Of a DNA stretch of 64,000 nt, positions 36,928 through 45,852 are shown piece after piece. Source of the stretch: Burkholderia mayonis (GTDB lineage: Bacteria > Pseudomonadota > Gammaproteobacteria > Burkholderiales > Burkholderiaceae); NCBI RefSeq assembly GCF_001523745.2, contig NZ_CP013387.1, positions 868,001 to 932,000 of the forward strand, read 5' to 3'. Each line of letters opens with the position of its first letter. Positions within the stretch are counted from its first letter, which is position 1. A program made the translations under genes and the position numbers. The notes beneath the pieces were generated by a model that was not told the origin of the DNA, ran no database searches, and worked only from the letters and a program-made list of their open reading frames with translations.

Positions 36928-37893
36928 ATGAAAGCTGCTGTCGTCCAGGGCGCGGGCCAGCGCCCGAGCTACGCCGAATTCGATCCGCCGCGCGCATCGG
37001 CCGGCCATCGCGTGATCGACGTGACCGCATCCGCGCTGAGCCGGCTCGCGCAGGCGCGCGCATCGGGCGCGCACTATTCGTCGACGGGCCGTTTCCCGTT
37101 CGTGGCAGGAGTCGACGGGACCGGGCGTCTCGACGACGGCCGGCGCGTCTATTTCCTGGGTCCGCAGGCGCCGTTCGGCGCGATGGCGGAGCGCACGCTC
37201 GTGCCCGAAGCGAACTGCGTTCCGTTGCCCGATTCGCTCGACGACGTCACGGCGGCCGCGATCGCGATTCCGGGCATGTCGTCATGGGCGGCGCTGACCG
37301 AGCGCGCGCGGCTCGTGGCGGGCGAGACGGTGCTCGTCAACGGCGCGACCGGCGCGTCGGGGCGGCTCGCGGTGCGGATCGCCAAACATCTCGGCGCGGC
37401 GAAGGTGATCGCGACAGGGCGAAATGCGGATGCGCTCGAAGCGCTGAAATCGGCGGGCGCCGACTTCACGATCTCGCTGGCGCAGGATGACGAACCGGTG
37501 GCGCGTGCGTTCGACACACATTTCCGCGCGGGCGTGGATGTCGTGCTGGATTATCTGTGGGGCGCGAGCGCGCGGTCCGCGTTGATTGCCGCGGCGAAGG
37601 CGTCGCCCGATGGGCATCCGGTGCGCTTCGTGCAGATCGGCACGATCGGCGGCGCCGACGTGTTGCTGCCGGGCGCGGTGCTGCGCGCCACGGCGATCAC
37701 GCTGATGGGCAGCGGCATCGGCAGCATTTCGCTGCCGCGCCTGTTGAACGCGGCGCGCGCGGTGTTCGGTGCGGCGGATGCCGCCGGACTGCGGATCGAC
37801 ACCGAAACGATGCCGCTCGCGCGCGTCGACGCGCATTGGGACGACGCGGACAGCCGGGTGCGCCCGGTGTTCACGATGAATGCGTCCGGGTGA
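36928..37893 (+). CDS. quinone oxidoreductase-like MDR protein
   Basis: A 321-residue medium-chain dehydrogenase/reductase of the zinc-free quinone oxidoreductase type. It would reduce quinones or enones with NAD(P)H. The Rossmann part has VLVNGATGASGRLAVRIAKHLGA, with the glycine pattern of NADPH binding; the zinc-binding cysteines of alcohol dehydrogenases are absent. The N-terminal GroES-like fold is shortened around residues 60-75. AAGGAG precedes the ATG. It is divergent from the AraC-type regulator. Confidence 0.87.
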   Translation: MKAAVVQGAGQRPSYAEFDPPRASAGHRVIDVTASALSRLAQARASGAHYSSTGRFPFVAGVDGTGRLDDGRRVYFLGPQAPFGAMAERTLVPEANCVPLPDSLDDVTAAAIAIPGMSSWAALTERARLVAGETVLVNGATGASGRLAVRIAKHLGAAKVIATGRNADALEALKSAGADFTISLAQDDEPVARAFDTHFRAGVDVVLDYLWGASARSALIAAAKASPDGHPVRFVQIGTIGGADVLLPGAVLRATAITLMGSGIGSISLPRLLNAARAVFGAADAAGLRIDTETMPLARVDAHWDDADSRVRPVFTMNASG

Positions 37894-37960
37894 CGGCGCG
37901 CCGCCGCGCGGATGCGGTGCGCGCCGCCCTGCGTCATCGCGCGTCATCGCGCGTCGGCGA

Positions 37961-39052
37961 TCAGAATCGCTGTTGCATCCCCACCGTGACGCCGACCTGC
38001 GTGTCGGCATATCCGACCGAATCGCGCGACAGGCTCACGTTCCGCCCATGCTGCGCGATCGCGAAGCCGCCCGCCGCGTACAGCACCGTGCGCTTCGACA
38101 GCGCGTATTGCGCGCGCAGCGACACGAGCGTCGGATCGGCGTCGCCGCCGCCCTTGACGTTCTGGTGATAGACCGCGCCGATCAGCGAGAACGCCGGCGT
38201 GAAGTCGTACGAGCCGCCGATCCAGTACATGTCGCTCAGTTGCGTCGCCGCTGTCGTGTGGTATGTGCGGCGGTAGTTGCGGTAGCCCGCCATCGTTTTC
38301 AGATGGCCGAAGTCGTAGCTGACGCCCGCATGAATCCCCTGCACGTAGTCGACCGGGTCGGCGGGCGTCACACTGTCGCGTGCGCCGTTCTGGCGGTCGA
38401 ACGTGACGACCGCGGCGAACGGGCCGCTCTCGTAGCCGAGTGCGAAGTCGTACTTCGAGCTCGTCTTCATGCTGCCCGGCACGTTGCCGAAGCCGTACAT
38501 CGCGCCGAAGCGGAAGGCGCCATACGAGCCGTCGTAGCGCACCGCGTTCGACGAACGCGTGAAGAGGCCGTCCTTGCGGCCGCCCGTCGCCGTCGACGAC
38601 GTCGCCCACGAGTAGTTCTGCGCGTAGCCCATCGGATCGAACGGCAGCATGTAGTCGTACGTGACGGTGAAGTTGCGGCCGAGCGTCAACTCGCCCCATT
38701 TGCCCCTGAGGCCCACCGTCGCGCGCCGCGCGAAGATCGAGTCGGGGCCGTCGTCGAAGCCGCCGTTCGCGAGATCGATCCCGCTTTCGAGCCGGAACAC
38801 CGCCTTCAGGCCGCCGCCGAGATCCTCGACGCCGCGCAAGCCCCAGCGCGACGTGTTCTTGTTGCCCGACTTGAGACGAAGCGCGCCGCCGCCTTCGGGC
38901 GCCGCGTGGTTCACGTACTCGACGCCCGCGTCCATGATGCCGTACAGCGTGACGCTCGATTGCGCGAGCGCGTGGCTGCCCGCAAGGCTCGCCCACGTGG
39001 CGATGCCGGCTGTGATCGCCATTCTGCCGGCGATGCGGCGGTGCTTTTTCAT
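37961..39052 (-). CDS. Gram-negative porin (OmpC-like)
   Basis: A 363-residue outer membrane trimeric porin of the Burkholderiales type. The signal peptide covers residues 1-31 and ends in SHALAQ, and the mature protein starts SSVTLYGIMDAGVEY, the hallmark of the family. Further marks are WGLRGVEDLGGGLKAVFRLESG, FARRATVGLRGKWGELTLG (in part) and a last strand ending in F (VGVTVGMQQRF). It is convergent with the oxidoreductase gene. The pore substrate is unknown. Confidence 0.93.
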   Translation of the reverse strand: MKKHRRIAGRMAITAGIATWASLAGSHALAQSSVTLYGIMDAGVEYVNHAAPEGGGALRLKSGNKNTSRWGLRGVEDLGGGLKAVFRLESGIDLANGGFDDGPDSIFARRATVGLRGKWGELTLGRNFTVTYDYMLPFDPMGYAQNYSWATSSTATGGRKDGLFTRSSNAVRYDGSYGAFRFGAMYGFGNVPGSMKTSSKYDFALGYESGPFAAVVTFDRQNGARDSVTPADPVDYVQGIHAGVSYDFGHLKTMAGYRNYRRTYHTTAATQLSDMYWIGGSYDFTPAFSLIGAVYHQNVKGGGDADPTLVSLRAQYALSKRTVLYAAGGFAIAQHGRNVSLSRDSVGYADTQVGVTVGMQQRF

Positions 39053-39414
39053 CTTCGGTGTCTCCGATTGAGTGATGTTGTTTTAGGTGGCGCGTGCGCA
39101 TCCGCCGTCGAGCGGCGTGCGCGCGCCGGGTGCGCCGGCGGATGTCGGCGCGGGGTTGCCGCGTGGCGCTACAGGGGCGCTACAGGGGACTTCGTCGAGG
39201 CGGCCGGAGAGGGCGTCATGCTGGGTGATCCGAAACAATGGGCGGCGCCGCGTGCGTCGAGCGATTCGTCGCGGCGTTCGCATGCAGCCGATTCCGCGTG
39301 CATGCCGCTCGACACGGCTCGCTGTTCACTGTCCGCATCGCGTTCGCCATCACGCACGCCAAAGGCAGTACGTCGTCCGACGCATGCGCCGCCGCCGGCC
39401 GCGCCCGGTCTCGG
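39053..39414. other. gene-free region with short duplication
   Basis: Upstream region of the porin and downstream region of the ABC genes (both on the minus strand). It contains an 11-bp tandem duplication GGCGCTACAGG (39165-39175, 39176-39186). I see no gene and no clear terminator. Confidence 0.45.
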
Positions 39415-40482
39415 TCAACCCGCCTTCGCGAACGCCCAGCAGTCGTTCGCCGGGAACTCGAGCCAGTGCCGGCCCGCCGCGCGCGGCACCGAGCCGAATG
39501 CGCGCAGCCGCAACTCGCCGCAATGGAACAGGTATTCCCACCGGTCGCCGAGATACATCGACGTCACGAGCTCGGCGGGCAGCCGGTTGTCGCCCGGGCC
39601 GTCCGCGACCTGCACGCGCTCGACGCGAATCACCGCGTGCGCGTCCTGGCCTGGCCGCAGCGCGCCGCGCGCGAGCGCCGCGAGCCGCCAGCCGTCGCCC
39701 TCGAGCGTCACGCGCTCGCCTTCGACCGCGTCGACGCGCGCGTCGATCCGGTTGTTGCTGCCCATGAACTCGGCCGTATACAGCGTGCGCGGCTCGCCGT
39801 ACAACTCGGCGGGCGTGCCTTCCTGCTCGATGCGGCCGTCGCGCAGCAGCAGGATGCGGTCCGACATCGCCATCGCCTCGGCCTGGTCGTGCGTCACGCA
39901 CAGCGCGGACAGCCCGAGCGACACGATCAGCTCGCGCAGCCACGCGCGCGCTTCTTCGCGCAGCTTCGCGTCGAGGTTCGACAGCGGCTCGTCGAGCAGG
40001 ATCACGGGCGGGTTGTAGACGAGCGCGCGGGCGATCGCGACGCGCTGCTGCTGGCCGCCCGACAACTGATGCGGATAGCGTTCGGCGAGCTGGCCGAGGC
40101 CGAGCTGGTCGAGCGCGCTCTGCACGCGGCGCTCGATCTCGCCCGCCGCGACGCGGCGCAGCTTGAGCCCGTAGCCGACGTTGTCGGCGACGGTCCGATG
40201 CGGCCACAGCGCGTACGACTGGAACACGAGGCCGAGCGAGCGCGCCTCGGCGGGCAGGTCGACGTGGCGCGCGCCGTCGAAGAACGTACGTTCGTCCAGC
40301 CGGATGCGGCCGGACGACGGCGTTTCGAGCCCGGCGACCGCGCGCAGCAGCGTCGTCTTGCCGCTGCCCGACGCGCCGAGCAGGCACACGACCTCGCCCG
40401 CGTTCAATTCGAACGACACGCCCTTGAGGATCGGGTTCGCGCCGTAGCTCAGATGCAGATCGTCGACGATGAGCTTATCCAT
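39415..40482 (-). CDS. ABC importer ATP-binding subunit
   Basis: A 355-residue ATPase of the PotA/FbpC type that energises the permease encoded upstream. Walker A is LGASGSGKTTLLRAVAG, the signature is LSGGQQQRVAIARAL, Walker B is VILLDEPLSNLD and the switch His is in VTHDQAEAMAM. Residues after about 240 form the TOBE domain used for substrate regulation. Its start overlaps the permease stop by eight bases. Confidence 0.93.
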   Translation of the reverse strand: MDKLIVDDLHLSYGANPILKGVSFELNAGEVVCLLGASGSGKTTLLRAVAGLETPSSGRIRLDERTFFDGARHVDLPAEARSLGLVFQSYALWPHRTVADNVGYGLKLRRVAAGEIERRVQSALDQLGLGQLAERYPHQLSGGQQQRVAIARALVYNPPVILLDEPLSNLDAKLREEARAWLRELIVSLGLSALCVTHDQAEAMAMSDRILLLRDGRIEQEGTPAELYGEPRTLYTAEFMGSNNRIDARVDAVEGERVTLEGDGWRLAALARGALRPGQDAHAVIRVERVQVADGPGDNRLPAELVTSMYLGDRWEYLFHCGELRLRAFGSVPRAAGRHWLEFPANDCWAFAKAG

Positions 40483-42244
40483 GCAGTTTCACTCCGAAGC
40501 GCAACGCGACGGCGAGTCCCGCGCCGACCATTGCGATGTTGATGACGGACAGCGCGGCGACCTGATCGACCGCGCCCGTCGCCCAAAGCGACACGAGCAG
40601 CGCGCCGATCACCTCGGTGCCGGGCGACAGCAGATAGACGGCCGTCGAGTATTCACGCTCGAAGATCATGAAGATCAGCAGCCACGCGGCGAGCAGGCCG
40701 AAGCGCACGAGCGGCAGCGTCACGTCGAGCGACACGCGCGCGCGCGTCGCGCCGACGCTGCGGCCCGCTTCCTCGAGCTCCGGTCCGACCTGCAGGAGCG
40801 CGCTCTGGATCACGCGCATCCCATAGGCGAGCCACACGACCGTGTACGCGATCCAGATGCTCCACATCGAGCTCTTCAGCTCGCGCAGGCCCGGCACGAA
40901 CAGGAAGATCCACAGGAACGCGAGGCCGGCGAGGAGGCCCGGCACCGCGCGCGGCAGCAGCACGATGTAGTCGAGCATGCGCGCGACCCAGTCGTGGCGG
41001 CGGTGGCCCGCGAACGCGACGAGCGAATAGAAGCCGATCGCGAGCGCGCCGCCGATCACGCCGATGCCGAGCGTGTTGACGATCGCGCGCACGAGGTTGT
41101 CCTGCTCGAACAGCTCGACGAAGTTCGCGACCGTCAGCACTTCGGCGAGCGCCACGCCTTCGCCCCAGTTCGTCACGAACGCGCGCAGCACGATGCCCGA
41201 GATCGGCACGATCACGGTGAGCGCGAGCCACACGGCGACGATCGCGAGCGCGACCCAGCGCCACGCGCGCAGCGGCAGCACGGTCGGGCGGCCGGCCTTG
41301 CCCTTGACGGTCACGTAACGGTTCGCCGATTTCAGCAGATGGCGCTGCAGCAGCACGAGCGGGAACGTGATCGCGATGATGCACACGGCGACGGCCGCCA
41401 TCAGGTGATACGACGGCACGCCGAGCTTGTTCGTCAGCTTGTACAGGTATGTCGCGAGCACGAGATGGCCTTCGGGGTCGCCGAGCACGAGCGGCAGCCC
41501 GAACACTTCGAAGCCGAGGAAGAACACGAGCACGCCCGAGAAGAGCAGGGCGGGCAGCGTCATCGGCAGGCTCACGTCGAGCGCGACGCGGAATGGCCGC
41601 GCACCCGTTACGCGCGCCGCTTCCTCGACGTCCGAGCCGAGGTTGCGCAGCGCGGCCGACGCGTACAGGTATACGTGCGGCACGTGCGTCAGCCCGGCGA
41701 TCAGCGTGATCGCGAAGATCGAATAGACGTTCCAGGGTACGCTCGATACGCCGAGCAGATCCTTGAACCACACCGAATAGAAGCCGACCGGACCGGCCGC
41801 GACGACGTAGCCGAACGCGAGCACCATCGGCGACACGAACACGGGCGTGAGCACGAGCGGCTCGAGCCAGCGGCGGCCGGGCAGGTCGGTGCGCACCATC
41901 AGGAACGCGAGGATGCCGCCGAGCGGAATCGAGATGAACAGCATCCCGCCCGCGACGATGAACGAGTTCTTCACGGCCGACCAGAAGTCGGGATCGGTGA
42001 AGATGAAGCGGAAGCCTTCGATGCCGAGCGTGCGGTTCGCGTCGAAGAACGGCGCGGACAACAGGCTCTGGAACACGATGAACGCGATCGGCAGCGCGAC
42101 CGCGATCGTCAGGACTGCGACGACGATCCAGCGCAGCATGCCCGCGAGCGGCCAGAGTCCGCCCGCCGCCGGCGCGGGCGGCGCGCCGTCGCCGCGAGCG
42201 TGCGTAACGGGCGCGGACGGTCGGCCGGTGCTGGTTGTAAGCAT
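40475..42244 (-). CDS. ABC importer permease with two fused domains
   Basis: A 589-residue inner-membrane permease in which two binding-protein-dependent transport domains are joined, as in FbpB-like importers. Twelve or so hydrophobic helices are visible. The EAA loops that contact the ATPase lie in VEEAARVTGARPFRVALDVSLPM (by position about 235-257) and LEEAGRSVGATRARVSLDVTLPL (about 510-532). The ATG at 42244 has AGGG at good spacing; upstream in-frame codons give an implausible Arg-rich extension. The binding protein gene lies 100 bases upstream. Confidence 0.9.
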   Translation of the reverse strand: MLTTSTGRPSAPVTHARGDGAPPAPAAGGLWPLAGMLRWIVVAVLTIAVALPIAFIVFQSLLSAPFFDANRTLGIEGFRFIFTDPDFWSAVKNSFIVAGGMLFISIPLGGILAFLMVRTDLPGRRWLEPLVLTPVFVSPMVLAFGYVVAAGPVGFYSVWFKDLLGVSSVPWNVYSIFAITLIAGLTHVPHVYLYASAALRNLGSDVEEAARVTGARPFRVALDVSLPMTLPALLFSGVLVFFLGFEVFGLPLVLGDPEGHLVLATYLYKLTNKLGVPSYHLMAAVAVCIIAITFPLVLLQRHLLKSANRYVTVKGKAGRPTVLPLRAWRWVALAIVAVWLALTVIVPISGIVLRAFVTNWGEGVALAEVLTVANFVELFEQDNLVRAIVNTLGIGVIGGALAIGFYSLVAFAGHRRHDWVARMLDYIVLLPRAVPGLLAGLAFLWIFLFVPGLRELKSSMWSIWIAYTVVWLAYGMRVIQSALLQVGPELEEAGRSVGATRARVSLDVTLPLVRFGLLAAWLLIFMIFEREYSTAVYLLSPGTEVIGALLVSLWATGAVDQVAALSVINIAMVGAGLAVALRFGVKLHG

Positions 42245-42344
42245 GAGTTCGCCCTTGCGGCCCGCGGGCCGCGTCGATGGAGAAGGAATGCGAAAAGGGG
42301 CGTTCGCGCGGCGGCGGGCCGCGCGCACGGTCACGCGCGCGGGC

Positions 42345-43433
42345 TCAGCGCTTGATCGATTGCTGCCACTGCTTGAGGAACGCGAGGCGCTTCGACTGAT
42401 CGAGGTAGACGAGCAGGCCCGAGCCGATCTGGATCGGCTTCAGCGAATCGCCGAGATCCTTCGAGAGGCTCGTCATCGACGTCTCGCCCGCTACGTCCGC
42501 GCGGATCGAGTAGAGATTCGCCTGGTTCGCGATCAGCGTCTGGCCGCGCTTCGACAGCAGGTAGTCGACCCACAGCTTCGCCGCGTTCGGATGCCGCGCC
42601 TGCTTCGAGATTGTCACGAGGCGGCTCACGACGAGCGTGTAGTCCGTCGGAAACACATAGCCGATCGATTTGTCCTTCTTCGCCTTCGCGTACGCATACG
42701 AGCCGATGATGTTGTAGCCGACGAGATTCTCGCCCGACGAGATGCGCTCCATCATCGCGCCCGTGCTCGACTGCAGCTTCGGCCCCGTCGCGCCGATCGC
42801 GCGCACGAGCTCCCACGTCGCCTTGTCGTTCACGTGCGCGTCCTGCGTCAGGTAGTTGAAGCCGACGCCGGACTTCTCGATGTCGTAGGTCGTCACCTTG
42901 CCCTTGAACTTGTCGGGCTGCGACTGCAGCAGCTTGATCAGGTCGGCGCGCGTCTTCGGCACGTCGTTCCCGGGAATCAGGCGCTTGTTGTAGACGATCG
43001 CGAGCGGTTCGTAGGTCGTGCCGTACGCCTGCTTCTGGTACTGCGCCCATTGCGGCACGTGCGGCGTCTCGGGCGAGTCGTACGAAGCCATCAGCCCGTC
43101 GTTGACGAGCTTCACCTGCAGATCCATCGCCGAGTTCCACAGTACGTCGGCGCTCGTGCTTTTCGCGGCGCTTTCGCTGACGTAGCGGTTGTAAAGCTCG
43201 GTGCTGTTCATGTCGTTGTATTCGATCTTCACGCCATACAGGCTTTCGAAATCCTTGATGAGCGGGCGCACGAGCGCGGTGTCGGTCGTCGAGTAGACGA
43301 CGAGCTTGCCTTCCTGCTTCGCGGCGTCGATCACGCGTTGGTAGTTGCCCGGATAGCCGGCCGGGACCTGTGCGCCGACAGTGCTTGCGGCGACGAAAAG
43401 AATGGCGGCGATGGCGGCCGGTGCGTGCTGCAT
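42345..43433 (-). CDS. periplasmic substrate-binding protein of ABC importer
   Basis: A 362-residue family 1 extracellular binding protein similar in layout to iron(III)- or phosphonate-binding proteins such as AfuA. The signal peptide is short (residues 1-21, ending STVGAQV). Landmarks are AKQEGKLVVYSTTD, FESLYGVKIEYNDMNSTELY, ADVLWNSAMD and AYGTTYEPLAIVYNKRLIP. The typical Tyr pair of FbpA is not obvious, so an iron substrate is unproven. Divergent from the two-component genes, which probably sense the same compound. Confidence 0.9.
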   Translation of the reverse strand: MQHAPAAIAAILFVAASTVGAQVPAGYPGNYQRVIDAAKQEGKLVVYSTTDTALVRPLIKDFESLYGVKIEYNDMNSTELYNRYVSESAAKSTSADVLWNSAMDLQVKLVNDGLMASYDSPETPHVPQWAQYQKQAYGTTYEPLAIVYNKRLIPGNDVPKTRADLIKLLQSQPDKFKGKVTTYDIEKSGVGFNYLTQDAHVNDKATWELVRAIGATGPKLQSSTGAMMERISSGENLVGYNIIGSYAYAKAKKDKSIGYVFPTDYTLVVSRLVTISKQARHPNAAKLWVDYLLSKRGQTLIANQANLYSIRADVAGETSMTSLSKDLGDSLKPIQIGSGLLVYLDQSKRLAFLKQWQQSIKR

Positions 43434-43559
43434 ATCTTCCTCCAGTCGTGTCTTGTTTGGTTCGAGTGACGCGGATGTTAAGCGGCGGGCACTTTCAGTG
43501 CGCTTTCATTTTTCGTCACAATGGCTTTCTTTTGATGATGGATTTCCCGAGGTTTGCTG
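43434..43559. promoter_or_regulatory. divergent promoter with CTTTC half-sites on an 11-bp phase
   Basis: CTTTC begins at 43492, 43503 and 43525, that is 11 and 22 bases apart, in the contexts ACTTTCAGTGC, GCTTTCATTTT and GCTTTCTTTTG. OmpR/PhoB-type regulators bind direct half-sites with an 11-bp phase, so this is a good candidate site for the TctD-like protein encoded 35 bases downstream. The region is the shared promoter of the ABC importer and the two-component genes. Confidence 0.6.
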
Positions 43560-44231
43560 ATGCGCGTGCTGCTCGTCGAAGACAATCCGATCCTCGCGCA
43601 GTCGCTTGCCGACGCGCTCGCCGCCGCACGTTTCGCGGTCGATCACATGGCGGACGGCGAGGCCGCCGACCACGTGCTGCACACGCAGGACTACGCGCTC
43701 GTGATTCTCGATCTCGGGCTGCCGAAGCTCGACGGCCTGGAGGTGCTGCGGCGGCTGCGCGCGCGGCGCAACCCGGTGCCCGTGCTGATCCTGACCGCGC
43801 ACGGCTCGGTCGAGGACCGCGTGCGCGGGCTCGATCTCGGCGCGGACGACTACCTCGCGAAGCCGTTCGAGCTGACCGAGCTCGAAGCGCGCGCCCGCGC
43901 GCTGATCCGGCGCAGCCTGGGCCACGAGCACGCGCGCGTCGAATGCGGGCCGCTCGTGTTCGACAGCGTCGATCGCAGTTTTCGCCTGAACAATGAAGCG
44001 CTCGCGCTGACGCCGCGCGAGCGCTCGGTGCTCGAAGTGCTGATCCTGCGCAACGGCCGCGCGATCAACAAGGAGACGCTGTCGGAGAAGATCTTCGGCC
44101 TCGACGAATCGGTGAACGCCGACGCGATCGAGATCTACGTGCACCGGCTGCGCAAGAAGCTCGAACGCAGCGGCGTCGCGATCGTCACGCTGCGGGGACT
44201 CGGCTATCTGCTCGAGGCGCAGCCGCGATGA
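43560..44231 (+). CDS. TctD-like response regulator
   Basis: A 223-residue OmpR-family regulator. The receiver has E7-D8, phospho-acceptor Asp51 (VILDLGLPKLDG), Thr in LTAHGS and Lys in LAKPFEL. The winged helix has LTPRERSVLEVLILRNGRAI and DAIEIYVHRLRKKLE. The ATG at 43560 is preceded by GAGG seven bases upstream; a TTG six bases earlier is less likely. The last four bases overlap the kinase gene. It should control the divergent ABC importer. Confidence 0.92.
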   Translation: MRVLLVEDNPILAQSLADALAAARFAVDHMADGEAADHVLHTQDYALVILDLGLPKLDGLEVLRRLRARRNPVPVLILTAHGSVEDRVRGLDLGADDYLAKPFELTELEARARALIRRSLGHEHARVECGPLVFDSVDRSFRLNNEALALTPRERSVLEVLILRNGRAINKETLSEKIFGLDESVNADAIEIYVHRLRKKLERSGVAIVTLRGLGYLLEAQPR

Positions 44232-45727
44232 CGCGGCTCAATCTGCGCGCGCAGGTCGCGCTGTGGCTGCTGCTGCCGTTTCTCGGTCTTCTCGCGCTCG
44301 ATTCGTGGCTCACGTACCAGCGCGCGATGAACGCCGCGCACGTCGCGTTCGATCGCACGCTCGCGTCGTCGCTGAAGTCGATCCGCGAGGGCGTGCGGCT
44401 CGTCTCCGGCGACGTCGAAGTCGATCTGCCGTATCTCGCGCTCGAGATGTTCGAATCGAACGACGGCGGCAAGATCTATTACCTGATTCGCGGCGACGAC
44501 GGCCGGGCGATCACCGGCTACCGCGACCTGCCGCCGCCTCCGCCGAAAGCGGGCGCGCCGCTGTACGCGCCGTCGTTCTACGACGCCGTCTATCGCGGCG
44601 AGCAGCTTCGGATGGCCGCGCTGCGGCTGCCCGTGCACGACGTGCCGACCGCGCGAACGCGCGTCGTCTGGGTGATGGTCGGCGAGACGATCGAGGCGCG
44701 GCAGGCGCTCGCGCGCGAGATTCTCGCCGGCTCGCTGCTGCAGGAGGGCTTGCTCGTCGTGCTCGCGCTCGGCATCGTGTGGCTCGGAGTCGGGCGCGGG
44801 CTGCGGCCGCTGAACCGGTTGTCGGCGAAGGTCGCCGCACGCGCGGAAGACGACCCGACGCCGCTCGAGACGAGCGGCATGCCGAGCGAAGTCGCGCCGC
44901 TCGTCGAATCGATCAACCAGTACATCGGCCGCACGCAGCGGATGCAGGTCGCGCGGCGGCGCTTCTTCGCCGACGCCGCGCATCAGTTGAAGACGCCGCT
45001 CGCGGCCGCGCAGGCGGGTGTCGAGCTGGCGCTGCGGCCCGCCGAGCACGCGCGCGTGAGCGTGCATCTGCGGCGCGTGAACGGCGCGGTGCGGCAGGCG
45101 GCGAAGATCGTCCAGCAACTGCTGTCGCTGTCGCGGCTCGAATCGGACGTCGCGCCGGCGATCGCGCGCAAGCCGGTCGCGCTCGCGAAGCTCGCGCGCA
45201 GCGTGACGCTCGACTGGTCGAGCGTCGCCCGCGCGCGCGGCATCGATCTCGGCTTCGAGCAGGACGCGAGCGTCGACGTGATGGGGCGCGCGGATCTGCT
45301 CGGCGAGCTGGTCGGCAATCTGATCGACAACGCGATCCGCTATGCGGGCGACGGCGCGGTGATCACGGTGCGGGTCGCGCGCGACGGCGACTTCGCGCGG
45401 CTCGAAGTGATCGACGACGGGCCGGGGATCGCGCCCGGCGAGCGCGACGCGGTGTTCGAGCGCTTCTATCGGAGCCAGGCGACGCTCGCGGTCGAGGGGA
45501 CGGGGCTCGGGTTGTCGATCGTGCGGGAGATCGCGCGCGTGCATTGGGGGAAGGTCGAGCTGGACGATGTGCTCGGCGAGGGCGATGAGGGCGATGAGGT
45601 GGGCGAAGGCGGCAGGAGCAGCGAGAGCAGCGAGAGCGAGGGGTGGTCGAGCGATGGTCCGGCGGACCGCCATGCGCAAGGCCGCGGGCTCGTCGTGCGA
45701 GTGACGCTGCCTGTGCATTCGGCGTGA
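44228..45727 (+). CDS. TctE-like sensor histidine kinase
   Basis: A 499-residue kinase. An N-terminal 2CSK_N sensor domain lies between the helices at residues 11-30 and about 166-188 and faces the periplasm. The H-box is AAHQLKTPLAAAQAG with His252. The N-box is GNLIDNAIRYAGDG, and the lid has DDGPGIAPGERDAVFERFYR and GTGLGLSIVREIA. Unusual is a C-terminal low-complexity tail rich in Glu, Gly and Ser (GEGDEGDEVGEGG, SSESSESE) inserted just before the final strand. Start overlaps the response regulator stop. Confidence 0.92.
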   Translation: MTRLNLRAQVALWLLLPFLGLLALDSWLTYQRAMNAAHVAFDRTLASSLKSIREGVRLVSGDVEVDLPYLALEMFESNDGGKIYYLIRGDDGRAITGYRDLPPPPPKAGAPLYAPSFYDAVYRGEQLRMAALRLPVHDVPTARTRVVWVMVGETIEARQALAREILAGSLLQEGLLVVLALGIVWLGVGRGLRPLNRLSAKVAARAEDDPTPLETSGMPSEVAPLVESINQYIGRTQRMQVARRRFFADAAHQLKTPLAAAQAGVELALRPAEHARVSVHLRRVNGAVRQAAKIVQQLLSLSRLESDVAPAIARKPVALAKLARSVTLDWSSVARARGIDLGFEQDASVDVMGRADLLGELVGNLIDNAIRYAGDGAVITVRVARDGDFARLEVIDDGPGIAPGERDAVFERFYRSQATLAVEGTGLGLSIVREIARVHWGKVELDDVLGEGDEGDEVGEGGRSSESSESEGWSSDGPADRHAQGRGLVVRVTLPVHSA

Positions 45728-45852
45728 GCGCTTGTTGCGACGGAGGCGGGCCGTCGATCGATCGGCGCGGCGCGGACGGGCGGCCGGCCGGCCGGCGAAG
45801 CCTCATCGCTCGAAACCCTTGCGCGCTCCCGCCTTCGCGAGCGCGGGCGAGC

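Noticed and set aside
39165..39186. Target-site duplication of a transposon
   Set aside because: The two 11-bp copies are directly adjacent with no element between them.
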